Source of the DNA: Ignavibacteria bacterium
Lineage (GTDB): Bacteria; Bacteroidota; Ignavibacteria; Tepidaquicellales; Tepidaquicellaceae
Reading direction: 5' to 3'
Length of the DNA: 64,000 nucleotides
Assembly: GCA_028714695.1 (NCBI GenBank)
Contig: JAQTLX010000002.1
Span: 186,001-250,000, forward strand
Below the pieces are notes generated by a model. The model did not search any database. It saw only the letters and a list, made by a program, of their open reading frames with translations, and was not told where the DNA came from. Positions 50,187 through 61,094 of this stretch are shown here, in pieces; the first letter of the stretch is position 1, and each line of letters opens with the position of its first letter. A program made the translations under genes and the position numbers.

Positions 50187-52823
50187 GTGAATACTGAATC
50201 CCCAAATGTTCGGGATAATGATACAGGGATATCTATAGATAAGATTTCCGGAAAACGATATCTGAAATATTATGTCCCCATATTTTCCATATTGTTTGTC
50301 TCGTTAATACTTTCGATAATATCATATTATTATATACAAAAGGAGCGTCTTGAAAAGGATACTTACAATAATCTTTCATATTTAGCCGATTCAAAAGTAA
50401 AGCAGATAGTAGATTGGAGAAATGAAAGGCTGAATAATGCTATTACAATTTACAAAAACAATATTGTAAAAAATAAAATAATATCCCTCTTTGAAAATGC
50501 CGATGATGAGGATTCCAGAAACGACCTGATTATATGGTTTAAATCTTATCATGATTATTTCCGCTACTCATGTATGGACATAATCGACAGGGAAGGGAAC
50601 ATACTCCTTAAGTATCCTAACAATTCAAGACCCCTTGATAAAAGGGAATTGCGATTTACCGAAGATGCTATAAGCAAACGAATTCCGGTTCTGAGCGATT
50701 TCCACTTTTATGCTGCGACGGATACAATTCATATAAGTCTTATAATACCTATTATTGATGACAGCAATTCTCAAATTAATCAATTAATATTTATCAATAT
50801 CGATCCCCATGATTTCCTGTACCCTATTATACAAAATTGGCCTACAGAAAGCATGTCGGGAGAAGATATACTCGTTGAAAAAAGCAGCAACTACTCCATT
50901 TGCTTGAATGATTTAAGGCATAAAGATAAATCGGCTTTAATATATAAAACGGAAATGACGGACGTAAATAATCTGTCAGTCATGGCGGCGCAGGGCATAC
51001 TCGGGAATGTGAGAGGGCTTGACTATAGAGGAGTTGAGGTAATCGGAGTAATTCGCCCTATTCCGCAGACAGATTATTATTTAATTACAAAAATCGATTA
51101 TAAAGAGATATTCGAACCTCTGGAAAGATATTCTTTGATATTTTTCGCATTGATAATATTAATTATCATAACTGCTGTAATCAGCATAATATTCCTGATT
51201 AATAATATTAAGGTGCATTATTATAAGAAGGTGCTCGATTCCGAATTAAAGCGTAAAGCGATTCAAAAAAATTTCGAATATGCACTAAAATATGCTTACG
51301 ATATGTTTTTTCTGTTCGATGAAAACGGCAATATATTGGATGCCAATGAAAGAGCGCTGACGATTTACGGATATTCAAAAGAAGAAATATCGAATATGAA
51401 TATTAGAGATTTAATTGAATCCGATTATAAAGAGAATGTGGAAAATGATTTTATGAACATCAGACAAAGCAATGGAATAATATTCGAATCGAGGCATATT
51501 AGAAATGACGGATATGTTTTTCCCGTAGAGATTAGTTCAAGATTGATTTATATAAACGAGAAACCATTTACGCATTTTATTGTCCGCGATATTACAGAGA
51601 GAAAGAAATACGAAGAGAAATTGAGTATTGCAAAAGGTAAAGCCGAGGAGATGAGCAGGTTAAAATCTAATTTTCTCGCTAATATGAGCCATGAACTCCG
51701 AACCCCAATGGTCGGCATACTCGGATTTTCGGATATATTGGCGGAAGAATTATCTGATGACGAGCATATAAAAATGGCGCGGCAGATAAATGAATCAGGA
51801 ACTAGATTACTGGATACGCTTAATAAAATTCTTGACATTTCGAGAATTGAGGCGAATAAGCAGGAAATGAATCCGGCTAAAACTAATATTACGCGAGCCG
51901 TTTCGGATTTTGTAGAAATATATTATGCGGCTGCAAAAAAGAAAAATCTTTATTTAAGGGTCAATAATAACGGGAAAGAAGTGTATTCCGTTCTTGATGC
52001 AAAAATGCTTAATGTAATAATCGACAATCTTGTAAATAACGCTGTAATATATACCGATCAGGGCGGAGTTGAAGTTCAGATTGATGAAGATATTATCAAC
52101 GGTAAAAAAAACGCGGTGATACGCGTTATTGACACCGGTATCGGAATCGAAGAAGAAAATGCCGTTATGATATTTGAAGAATTCCGGCAGGTCAGCGAAG
52201 GCATGTCGAGAATATTCGAAGGAACAGGGCTGGGCTTATCAATAACAAAAAAATTCGTTGAACTGATGAACGGTACCTTGTCTCTGGAAAGCGTTTATGG
52301 GTCCGGTTCTATCTTTACAGTAAGATTCCCCCTCGCTGAACAAAATATGATTAGTGAAAAGCCTAATGCGGCTGCCGCAGATAAGGTGAATTTCAGGAAA
52401 AGGCTTAAAGTCAGTGAAACGCAATATAATAACAATAATATCCTTCCGAATATTCTTGTAATAGATGACGATGTTATAACCGGAGAACTGTTAAAAAATT
52501 ATCTAAAAGGTATATTCAATGTTGTTTATTATAAAGACGGCGATAATGTCCTCGGAATATTAAACGGTTCGGATTATTCTCTTGTATTGCTTGATATTAA
52601 TCTCGGCACTTCAAAGAGCGGAATAGAAATATTGAAAGAAGTAAAAAATTCAGGACTGTACAATGATATGCCGATAATTGCTTTAACTGCATTGGCTATG
52701 GCATGCGACAGGGAAATGTGTTTAAGTGAAGGTTTCAGTGATTATATTTCAAAACCTTTTTATAAAGACGACTTGCTGAATATGGTAATTAAACACGGAA
52801 AAAAGCAATCGAGAAATATTTAA
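50187..52823 (+). CDS. Hybrid sensor histidine kinase
   Basis: The start is GTG at 50187. Two membrane segments (YYVPIFSILFVSLILSIISY and LIFFALIILIIITAVISIIF) bracket a periplasmic cache-type sensor of about 270 residues. A PAS domain follows (MFFLFDENGNILDANERALT), then the phosphoacceptor helix with His in NMSHELRTPMVGILGF. The ATPase domain has N (DNLVNNAVIYTD), G1 (DTGIGIEEEN), F and G2 (GTGLGLSITKKF) boxes. The C-terminal receiver domain has Asp in LLDINLGTS. It senses an unknown external signal and passes phosphate internally; no separate response regulator is next to it. Confidence 0.9.
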   Translation: MNTESPNVRDNDTGISIDKISGKRYLKYYVPIFSILFVSLILSIISYYYIQKERLEKDTYNNLSYLADSKVKQIVDWRNERLNNAITIYKNNIVKNKIISLFENADDEDSRNDLIIWFKSYHDYFRYSCMDIIDREGNILLKYPNNSRPLDKRELRFTEDAISKRIPVLSDFHFYAATDTIHISLIIPIIDDSNSQINQLIFINIDPHDFLYPIIQNWPTESMSGEDILVEKSSNYSICLNDLRHKDKSALIYKTEMTDVNNLSVMAAQGILGNVRGLDYRGVEVIGVIRPIPQTDYYLITKIDYKEIFEPLERYSLIFFALIILIIITAVISIIFLINNIKVHYYKKVLDSELKRKAIQKNFEYALKYAYDMFFLFDENGNILDANERALTIYGYSKEEISNMNIRDLIESDYKENVENDFMNIRQSNGIIFESRHIRNDGYVFPVEISSRLIYINEKPFTHFIVRDITERKKYEEKLSIAKGKAEEMSRLKSNFLANMSHELRTPMVGILGFSDILAEELSDDEHIKMARQINESGTRLLDTLNKILDISRIEANKQEMNPAKTNITRAVSDFVEIYYAAAKKKNLYLRVNNNGKEVYSVLDAKMLNVIIDNLVNNAVIYTDQGGVEVQIDEDIINGKKNAVIRVIDTGIGIEEENAVMIFEEFRQVSEGMSRIFEGTGLGLSITKKFVELMNGTLSLESVYGSGSIFTVRFPLAEQNMISEKPNAAAADKVNFRKRLKVSETQYNNNNILPNILVIDDDVITGELLKNYLKGIFNVVYYKDGDNVLGILNGSDYSLVLLDINLGTSKSGIEILKEVKNSGLYNDMPIIALTALAMACDREMCLSEGFSDYISKPFYKDDLLNMVIKHGKKQSRNI

Positions 52824-52917
52824 TCTGTATATCCTTACCGATTCAATCCAAATACATTCTTCCAGACTACCCGATAAGAATAATTCCTTTCAGAATTTTA
52901 ATCCCCAATTAAAAAGA

Positions 52918-52951
52918 TCTTGCAGTCCGGGAAATATTCTAAACTGCAAGA
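52918..52951 (-). terminator. Intrinsic terminator, minus strand
   Basis: TCTTGCAG (52918-52925) and CTGCAAGA (52944-52951) are perfect inverted repeats. In the minus direction a T-run follows, so it would end the panB transcript after the T9SS remnant. Confidence 0.55.
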
Positions 52952-53041
52952 CCTGTAAATGAAGTATGCAAAACTAATTGTATGTTATTATACGGGACAA
53001 ATTTATTCTCCATTTCAGAAATCGTTTGTTGTTAAACTATA

Positions 53042-53155
53042 TTAAAATACGCTGCTTGAGAAATACAATGCATTGAAAACAATTTCGTCTTTCTGAAAAA
53101 CAAAGATAATGTTAGTAGACGGATTAAACGGCCCGATATAGTTCCGAGACGGTTC
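53042..53155 (-). pseudogene. Remnant of a T9SS C-terminal sorting domain
   Basis: Read on the minus strand, one frame gives EPSRNYIGPFNPSTNIIFVF, then QKDEIVFNALYFSSSVF and a stop. This parallels the sorting domain at 56982-58766 (YELSQNYPNPFNPTTNIQFA ... VVFNASNFSSGIYF), with the middle of the domain deleted. It lies directly after panB with no start codon and no upstream coding part, so it is the relic of a lost secreted-protein gene. Confidence 0.8.
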
Positions 53156-53161
53156 ATGTTA

Positions 53162-54142
53162 TCAGTTTTCATTTACGACCTTTGAATAATGTAATGTTGT
53201 ATTCCATTTGTCGGATTTTAATAGTTCATCAAGTTCATTTTCTTTTAATTCATAACTGTAATGTTTATCGGGAAATATACCTTGTTTAACTTCTTCTATA
53301 TATTTTCTTATAGCAAGTTCGGAAATATGCAGCAGACCGTCATTTCTTTCTTCGATACCGAATTTTTTCAAATCATTATTTTTATTAATTATTTCCCTGA
53401 AATTATCTATTACTGCCGGCACGTAGCATTTTGCAAACCAGGGTCGGAATTTATCATAGAATCCGAGAAGATCGTGCGCAATTAATAGTTGTCCGTCCAC
53501 TAAATTGCCTGCCCCAATTCCGTATACCGGAATATCAATCTGGTTTGCAATCTGTCCTGCAGGTTCGGCAGGCATAGCCTCAAGAAGTATAGCAAATGCT
53601 CCTGCTTCCTGCAGCGCAAATGCGTCATCGAGATTCTGCTCGAAACTTTTTAGGGTTTTGCATTGCACTCTGTATCCGCCGAACGAACCCGCGCTTTGAG
53701 GTGTAAGTCCTATATGTCCCATTGCAAGTATTCCTGCATCATTTATTGCCTTTATCTTCGATGCCATTCTATTTCCGCCTTCAAGTTTAACTGCATCGCA
53801 GCCTGATTCTTTAACGAATCTCAGTGCATTTCTCACGGCATCCTCATCGGATATTTCATAAGAACCCTGAGGCATATCACCTATAACAAATGTGTTTGCT
53901 GCGCCTCTTCTTACCGATTTGGCAAGTGTTATCATTTCATCCATAGTAACTGAATTGGTTGTCTGATAACCCAACTGAACCATTGCTCCCGAATCGCCTA
54001 CAAGAATCATGTCGATTCCCGCTTTCTCTGCGATGTATGAAACCGGAAGATCATATGAAGTTATCCATGCAAGAGGTATTTTCTTTTTTTTCATTTTCTT
54101 AATAGTCTGCAAGTTCAGTTTGTTTTTTGTTTTGTAGTTCAT
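53162..54142 (-). CDS. panB: 3-methyl-2-oxobutanoate hydroxymethyltransferase
   Basis: The protein transfers a hydroxymethyl group from 5,10-methylene-tetrahydrofolate to 2-oxoisovalerate, the first step to pantothenate. The barrel motifs are easily read: ITSYDLPVSYIAEKAGIDMI, LVGDSGAMVQLGYQTT, VIGDMPQGSYEIS, AVKLEGGNRM, GHIGLTPQ, AILLEAMPAEPA and IPVYGIGAGNLVDGQLLI. The extension at the C-terminus is longer than in E. coli PanB, and family length is about 260-330. It lies four bases downstream of metX on the minus strand, as the last gene of the metY-metX-panB operon. Confidence 0.93.
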   Translation of the reverse strand: MNYKTKNKLNLQTIKKMKKKKIPLAWITSYDLPVSYIAEKAGIDMILVGDSGAMVQLGYQTTNSVTMDEMITLAKSVRRGAANTFVIGDMPQGSYEISDEDAVRNALRFVKESGCDAVKLEGGNRMASKIKAINDAGILAMGHIGLTPQSAGSFGGYRVQCKTLKSFEQNLDDAFALQEAGAFAILLEAMPAEPAGQIANQIDIPVYGIGAGNLVDGQLLIAHDLLGFYDKFRPWFAKCYVPAVIDNFREIINKNNDLKKFGIEERNDGLLHISELAIRKYIEEVKQGIFPDKHYSYELKENELDELLKSDKWNTTLHYSKVVNEN

Positions 54143-54146
54143 AATG

Positions 54147-55130
54147 CTATTTTAACGTTTTTAAAAAATTACTAATTGTTTTTGCAATCGTAGAGTGTTC
54201 AACAAGGAATCCATCATGTCCGTAATCTGAATCTATAATTTTCAATTTAGCGCCGTGAATATTGTCCGCAATAAATTTCTGTTCGCTGACAGGGAAGAGC
54301 AGGTCCGATTTTATTCCAATGATTAATACCTTGGCTTTAATCCTATTCAATGCTTTAATTATACCGCCTCTTCCGCGGCCGATATTATGACTGTCCATCG
54401 CTTTACTAAGAACATAATAACTGTATTTACTGAATCTTTTTCTCAGTTTTAGTCCCTGATATCTCTGGTATGAGGAGGCAGAAAAGTCATCTATTCTGTT
54501 ATCATTATTAGTTTGAGTGTTTTCGAAAATTTTATAGCATCTGTACGAGAGCATAGCGACCGCTCTTGCTGTCTCAATGCCGTTTTTACATGCAAGCGCC
54601 ATCCGTTGAGTTTCGTTGAATGCAATACCCCATGCCGAATGCCGTGAATTAGCCGCTAACGGAACCACTATAGAAAATAATTCCGGTTTTGTTATTGACC
54701 ATTCAAGACAAATTTGTCCGCCAAGTGAACCTCCTGTAAGCAGAAATATATTATTTATGCCCAGATGTTTTCTCAGTATTTCGTTTGAACTTACTATATC
54801 CCGCACTGTTACAAACGGGAAATGCTTCCCGTATTTATTACCTGTTTCGGGATTTATGCTTTCAGGTCCAGTACTGCCGTAACATGACCCAATATTATTT
54901 GCGCATACAATGAAATATTTTTCGGTATCGAACAATTTGCCATTCCCGACGAGTCCTTCCCACCACTGAACCGGATCGGAGTTTCCTGTAAGCGCATGCA
55001 TAATCCATACGACATTATCTTTCGTGCTGTTCATTTTCCCGTACGCTGTGTAGCATATTCTGAGTTCGGGAAGTACCGAACCCGATTCAAGGCGGAATAA
55101 CTTATTATATTTGAAAATATTTTGTTTCAT
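54147..55130 (-). CDS. metX: Homoserine O-acetyltransferase
   Basis: An alpha/beta hydrolase-type acyltransferase: the substrate-entry motif HALTGNSDPVQWW, the CANNIGSCYGSTGPES segment, the nucleophile elbow GGSLGG with Ser135, and the acid/His pair in GIKSDLLFPVSE and DYGHDGFLVE. It activates homoserine with acetyl-CoA for the next enzyme, MetY. At 327 residues it is slightly short but complete. The start lies three bases after the stop (55134) that MetY would have without its amber codon, so the original operon was tightly packed. Confidence 0.93.
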   Translation of the reverse strand: MKQNIFKYNKLFRLESGSVLPELRICYTAYGKMNSTKDNVVWIMHALTGNSDPVQWWEGLVGNGKLFDTEKYFIVCANNIGSCYGSTGPESINPETGNKYGKHFPFVTVRDIVSSNEILRKHLGINNIFLLTGGSLGGQICLEWSITKPELFSIVVPLAANSRHSAWGIAFNETQRMALACKNGIETARAVAMLSYRCYKIFENTQTNNDNRIDDFSASSYQRYQGLKLRKRFSKYSYYVLSKAMDSHNIGRGRGGIIKALNRIKAKVLIIGIKSDLLFPVSEQKFIADNIHGAKLKIIDSDYGHDGFLVEHSTIAKTISNFLKTLK

Positions 55131-55250
55131 GATTTATACAAGATTGAAATAAATGTTTTTTTTCTTTTTAAGTTTGTTGACATGCAGGAAAGCCTGATCA
55201 AAATCGGATATAATATCATCCAAATGTTCGTATCCAACTGATACTCGTAT

Positions 55251-56671
<1,421 letters not shown>

Positions 56672-56674
56672 CTT

Positions 56675-56774
56675 TATCCAAGATTTTTCAGGTCGTTTAA
56701 CCTGCGTATCTTTATTGGCACCGTGGTCCTGGAGGCTCGGTTGTCGTTTTCTTTTTCAGAAAAAACTCTTGATA
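56675..56774 (-). promoter_or_regulatory. S-box-like (SAM-I class) riboswitch
   Basis: On the minus strand TATCAAGAG (56774-56766) pairs with TCTTGGATA (56683-56675) as P1. Inside are ACAACC, a P3-like stem (ACCG/CGGT), GGTGCCAA and a CAGGT/ACCTG hairpin, in the order of SAM-I aptamers (GCAACC, P3, GGTGC.AA, P4). P2 is short and lacks the usual GGNNGGCCC element, so it would be a divergent member. A terminator follows directly, then metY. High SAM would be expected to stop transcription. Confidence 0.5.
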
Positions 56775-56871
56775 CAAAAATTATTAAAGAACAAAATTTC
56801 GTTCGAGCAATTTAATACGAAAAATATTAAGATGCAATATACTAAAGAAATATTTATTATTTAGAAATAAA

Positions 56872-56919
56872 AATGCCGGTTAATATTATCCGGAGAAAGG
56901 AGATAATATTACCGGCATT
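56872..56919 (-). terminator. Intrinsic terminator of the T9SS hydrolase gene
   Basis: AATGCCGGTTAATATTATC and GATAATATTACCGGCATT form a stem of about 18 bp. On the minus strand T's follow, and the hydrolase gene ends 63 bases before it. Confidence 0.75.
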
Positions 56920-56981
56920 CAAATAAAAGAAAAGAAATGAATGGAAAACTTTTTAAAGAACTATATTAATTACCGCTGCCG

Positions 56982-58766
56982 TTATTTTACCAAAAGCATT
57001 TTCTTTGTATCCGTGAAATCGTTTGTCCCGATTCTGTAAAAATATATACCGCTTGAAAAATTCGATGCATTGAAAACTACCGAATTATAGCCTGCCTTCA
57101 TATCTTCGTTTACGAGCGTTTTTATTTCGCGTCCGCTAATATCAAATAATTTTATTGTTACCCTTTCGTCTTTCGGAATAGCAAACTGAATATTTGTAGT
57201 CGGATTAAACGGGTTTGGATAGTTCTGAGACAGTTCATATTTCGGCGGTATGCCTACCACGATTTCGCTTTCAAGATTATGATATGAATAATTCCCGTTA
57301 TAATCAATCTGTTTGAGCCTGTATTTGTATTTGCCGGAAGTCACATTAGCGTCATTGTATGAATACGTTATCGGAGTATTGCTGTTTCCGTGTCCTGTGA
57401 CGAATCCAGATTGTAACCAGTTGTCCGCGCCCGATAGATTCCTTTCAATATAAAAACCTTTGTTGTTTTCTTCAGTTGATGTAATCCATTTTAAAGTAAC
57501 GTTATTTTTATAAACTGTTCCGTTAAAAGAATAAAGAGTTATTGGCAGAAATCCCTGAACCAGAACGGGATTTCCTGATGCTGAATTTTTATTGTATCCT
57601 TCGAATCCGGAAAAACCGTTGTATTCGATAACCATTGTCAGATAGTTATGCCCGGATAATAAACCTGTAATTGTGGTTGCAGGCGCAAGCACTGCAGAAC
57701 CGTTATACACGCAATACCATCCGCCGCCGTCTGAAGTGCCTGAACCAAAGTTGTTATTACCGGTATATGTGAAACCATCTGCTACATTCGGTACCGTGCC
57801 GGTTCCGTCTTTCATAAAAATCATTCGCTTGCTTCCGTTACCGTTTGTCCAGTTAAGAGAAACGGACGTTGTAGTTAATAAACTGTATTTTAATTGAGTT
57901 GCCTGAGTTGTCGGTGCGGCACAGTTCGAGATTGAATTGTTGAAAGTTGTCCAGAGCGCGCTTGTGTACGGCACACAGTCCTGATGGAAGTACCACCAGA
58001 AATACCCGCCGACAAAATTCGGAGTGGTTATGTTCATTTTGTAATATCGTGTAATATATGCCTCTTTATTTGACGTCGTCGTAGTTCCGCATTCTCCGAT
58101 ACCTAATTTCGCATTTGGAAACAGCACATGCAGACTGTCAAAAACCTTTTGCCAGTCAGGCTGCAATCCATTGCAGTCATCTTCATAGTAGGAGACTAAC
58201 ACATAGTCCAGACCATTTCGCAGTTTTGTCTTAACATTAGTATTGACCCAGTAAAACATTTCATTTTTCGAATTAGACCAGCAGTCTTTGTTGTAATAAA
58301 GCGTCAATTCGGTTTTCTTGTTCGCGGCCTTGAATATTGAATATGCCGTATCCATTTTTGCAACTACATCGCTGATAGTTCCGAGCCATTCACCGTTTAT
58401 TTCGTTTCCGATTTCCCAGATGTCGACTTTTGTCCCCAGTGTACTGAGGTATTCATTTGCTCTGGCAGTATAAGTTGCTAAAGTATACTGTTTCACGTAG
58501 TAACTGTCTAGTAATTCACCCATAATAAAACTGTAATTGTGAATTGTGTTTACAGCAGCCGTATAATCTGTTGCAGCAACGAATTCATCAAACACAATAC
58601 GAGTTGTGGGTTTTTTACAGAGTCTTGCAAGTGCGGTGTCTATTTGTGCCAAATTGTTTACCGCATCTAATGTCAGACCGTAAACGCGGTTGGTGTCGAT
58701 TACTGATGCTTTTAACATCGGCAGGTAGAAAAATAATACAATAAGAAAAAATACAGCCTTTTTCAT
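56982..58766 (-). CDS. T9SS-secreted glycoside hydrolase-like protein (clan GH-A type)
   Basis: A signal peptide (MKKAVFFLIVLFFYLPMLKA) precedes a barrel domain of about 260 residues. It has the two acidic residues of clan GH-A in the usual context: Glu122 in WEIGNEINGEW (acid/base) and Glu225 in AKLGIGECGT (nucleophile). Residues about 285-400 resemble a fibronectin type III-like module (TQLKYSLLTTTSVSLNWTNG). The C-terminus is a sorting domain (YELSQNYPNPFNPTTNIQFA, then IKLFDISGREI and KKMLLVK). So it is probably a surface-released enzyme acting on a beta-linked polysaccharide. The exact family was not fixed. Confidence 0.78.
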   Translation of the reverse strand: MKKAVFFLIVLFFYLPMLKASVIDTNRVYGLTLDAVNNLAQIDTALARLCKKPTTRIVFDEFVAATDYTAAVNTIHNYSFIMGELLDSYYVKQYTLATYTARANEYLSTLGTKVDIWEIGNEINGEWLGTISDVVAKMDTAYSIFKAANKKTELTLYYNKDCWSNSKNEMFYWVNTNVKTKLRNGLDYVLVSYYEDDCNGLQPDWQKVFDSLHVLFPNAKLGIGECGTTTTSNKEAYITRYYKMNITTPNFVGGYFWWYFHQDCVPYTSALWTTFNNSISNCAAPTTQATQLKYSLLTTTSVSLNWTNGNGSKRMIFMKDGTGTVPNVADGFTYTGNNNFGSGTSDGGGWYCVYNGSAVLAPATTITGLLSGHNYLTMVIEYNGFSGFEGYNKNSASGNPVLVQGFLPITLYSFNGTVYKNNVTLKWITSTEENNKGFYIERNLSGADNWLQSGFVTGHGNSNTPITYSYNDANVTSGKYKYRLKQIDYNGNYSYHNLESEIVVGIPPKYELSQNYPNPFNPTTNIQFAIPKDERVTIKLFDISGREIKTLVNEDMKAGYNSVVFNASNFSSGIYFYRIGTNDFTDTKKMLLVK

Positions 58767-59121
58767 TACACCAATGATTAAGTTTAAAACCTTATTTCAA
58801 TTAGCGTACCGAATAATGTAGTTTCGGAAAGGCTGATAATATAATGAATATGACGTATTTTTTTTCTTAAACTTTTTTTTAACGGGAAAATTTTCTCATA
58901 ATGAAACTTCGTAAACAGCCGATTGTATATTCGTATGTTTTTATCCGATTTAAATTATATCCGATCTCATTTGAATAATCTCATTTTGAGAATGCCGCCG
59001 GAATGTTGAATCCGTGATGTTTTTTTTTATTAAATGATATTACGGTCCGCAACAAGGACATTTTAATAACGTAAAATAATCAGTACTTTAGTTAAGAATT
59101 AATTCTGAAGGAATAATTTCA
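58767..59121. other. Intergenic region between divergent genes
   Basis: This 355-base gap separates the minus-strand hydrolase from a plus-strand gene and must hold both promoters. It is AT-rich with T-runs around 58860-58880. No known RNA, repeat or operator was recognised. Confidence 0.5.
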
Positions 59122-59961
59122 ATGAAAAAATTATTTTTACTTTGTCTCGCCGTTTATGCTTTTTTTATGACATCGATAGGGCGCTCGGAAAGCGATTCAG
59201 CGGCAATTGTACGTACAGTGCTTAATTACGGAGAAGGATATTACAGCGGCAGTCCGGAGAGAATGGAAAGCGCATTGCATTCGAATTTAAACAAAGTTGC
59301 GCCCGAGAAAATCGATGAAAACGGAAATACAATATTGAACTATTCCACAGTTTCGGGATTGGTCGAACTTTGCCGGGAAAAAATCGGTATACTGGAAGAA
59401 TCCAAACGTAAAATAAGCGTTACGGTTTTCAGGTTTTCCGATAATATAGCGTTCGCTAAAATCATGTCATCCAGGTTCAATGATTATTTACATTTGATTA
59501 AAGAAGACGGTAACTGGAAGATAATTAATGTCTTATGGACGTACGGCTCCGATGTTAAAATGAAAAGACCCGCTCTGGATTTCGATGCCGATAAGGAAAC
59601 CGAACCGGTAAAAGAAGCCGTAACGGGGTTTTATGAAGCGGCATATACAGGGAATGATGCTTTAATCGACAAAGTGCTTCATACGGAATACAATGGTATT
59701 ATGATTGCACCGATTCCAAGCACTGGTAAATACGTTATTGGAAAGGACGGATATTCCAAAATTAAGGAAATTGTTCATTCTAAAATGATATTGCTCGATA
59801 AAGAAAAATGGAATTTTCAGGTAAACGTAATTGATATTATGGACGGGCTTGCTGCTGTCGAAATAACTTCTCCTAACGGAATAAATTATATGCAGTTAGC
59901 AAAAATAGACGGTCAGTGGAAAATTATTAATTCTATCAGAAAACCCGCTATAGTCAAATAG
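59122..59961 (+). CDS. Exported protein with two NTF2-like (lumazine-binding type) domains
   Basis: A signal peptide (MKKLFLLCLAVYAFFMTSIG) is followed by two similar halves. Residues about 27-135: VRTVLNYGEGYYSGSPERME, HSNLNKVA, FSDNIAFAKIMSSRFNDYLH, LIKEDGNWKIINVLW. Residues about 160-279: VTGFYEAAYTGNDALIDKVL, HTEYNGIM, DGLAAVEITSPNGINYMQLA, KIDGQWKIINSI. Each matches the putative lumazine-binding (Lumazine_bd_2) pattern within the NTF2-like fold. The tandem repeat is clear. Function is unknown; a ligand-binding periplasmic role is inferred. Confidence 0.78.
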   Translation: MKKLFLLCLAVYAFFMTSIGRSESDSAAIVRTVLNYGEGYYSGSPERMESALHSNLNKVAPEKIDENGNTILNYSTVSGLVELCREKIGILEESKRKISVTVFRFSDNIAFAKIMSSRFNDYLHLIKEDGNWKIINVLWTYGSDVKMKRPALDFDADKETEPVKEAVTGFYEAAYTGNDALIDKVLHTEYNGIMIAPIPSTGKYVIGKDGYSKIKEIVHSKMILLDKEKWNFQVNVIDIMDGLAAVEITSPNGINYMQLAKIDGQWKIINSIRKPAIVK

Positions 59962-60187
59962 GTTCGTAAACAGGGCAGTACTGACCTGCGTACCTGTCAA
60001 TTTGTTTTACATTTATATTAAATCATAAATATTTTATATTATTGAATACACAGGTGCTGTTTTATTGTAAAGCCCTGCGGATTATAGCGTATTTTGCTTT
60101 TTTTCATTAATCCGGGGGAATAATTAAAACAGTATTTGAATGTATGTACTTGAAAGAATTTAATTTATATTAAAATTAAATTATATA

Positions 60188-60616
60188 ATGGCAAATAGTG
60201 AATTTCAGAAAGATTTAGTTGAAGCCAATCTGCAGGAACTTGAGAAGATCTTCAACGCCAAATATACGAAGAACGGGAACACGTATTCTTTCGGTCTGAC
60301 GAATATAAGGACGAAGAACTCAATTGCGCTTGATATTATTATAGAGGACGGCGGCGATAATCTGATTTCGGTATATTCTGAAAATTCACACTTACAATTG
60401 CAAACTTGTAAAACTTTCATTATAAGCCAGATGCTTGAAGAAGTCATCTTTTATTCAGACTGCGGCGAGAAAATATCAGGTCTCATTATTTCCAGACAGG
60501 GCGATTGTTCTCTTTATGCCAACGTGGACAAGAAGACACTTAAATCCGATTTTATGAACCTGAACTCTGAAAAACTGCTGTCCGCAGTGGCGCTTTCTGT
60601 AATAGAATCTTTATAA
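60188..60616 (+). CDS. Conserved-type protein of unknown function upstream of ybeY
   Basis: The 142-residue soluble protein has a mixed alpha/beta pattern (FQKDLVEANLQELEKIFNAK, TKNSIALDIIIEDGGDNLIS). It ends 13 bases before the GTG of ybeY, so the two are probably co-transcribed with topA downstream. No signal peptide, membrane segment or known motif is seen. The neighbours suggest a role near RNA or translation, but this is only context. Confidence 0.78.
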   Translation: MANSEFQKDLVEANLQELEKIFNAKYTKNGNTYSFGLTNIRTKNSIALDIIIEDGGDNLISVYSENSHLQLQTCKTFIISQMLEEVIFYSDCGEKISGLIISRQGDCSLYANVDKKTLKSDFMNLNSEKLLSAVALSVIESL

Positions 60617-60629
60617 ATTCCTTTAAGAA

Positions 60630-61076
60630 GTGAATAAACCCTTAATTTCTCTAAAAATCACTAAGAATTTATTTGCAAAAAATTTTGATTTTCCTTCTTT
60701 CAGACAGGAAGTGAAAACTATTGTTACTTATGTACTTTATAAAGAGGATGAAAAGATTGACGATGTAAATTTTCTGTTCTGCAGCGATAAAAAAATTCTT
60801 GATTACAATAAAAAGTATTTGAACCATGATTACGAGACGGACATTATTACTTTCAGGTACGACGACACGGATTATACGGAAAGCGATATCATAATATCGG
60901 TTGAAACAGTTAAACGAAACTCTTTGTTATACAAATGCGGGTTTACCGCCGAAATTTACAGAGTGGTAATCCATGGAGTCCTTCACCTGTGCGGGTATGA
61001 AGACGGCACAGCGGGGGAAAAAACTCAAATGAGAAAAAAAGAGAATTACTATTTAAAAATATTAGGAATCATTTAA
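60630..61076 (+). CDS. ybeY: Endoribonuclease YbeY (rRNA maturation factor)
   Basis: YbeY is a metal-dependent RNase that matures the 3' end of 16S rRNA and takes part in ribosome quality control. The signature region is HGVLHLCGYEDGTAGEKTQM. The usual HGxLHLxGYDH has three His ligands; here the third is Asp, the form I recall from Bacteroidota. The upstream conserved strand YNKKYLNHDYETDIITFRYD is also typical (L..(H/R)...TDVLSFP-like). The start is GTG at 60630. It lies 18 bases before topA. Confidence 0.9.
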   Translation: MNKPLISLKITKNLFAKNFDFPSFRQEVKTIVTYVLYKEDEKIDDVNFLFCSDKKILDYNKKYLNHDYETDIITFRYDDTDYTESDIIISVETVKRNSLLYKCGFTAEIYRVVIHGVLHLCGYEDGTAGEKTQMRKKENYYLKILGII

Positions 61077-61094
61077 AGCACACGAAATAAATTT

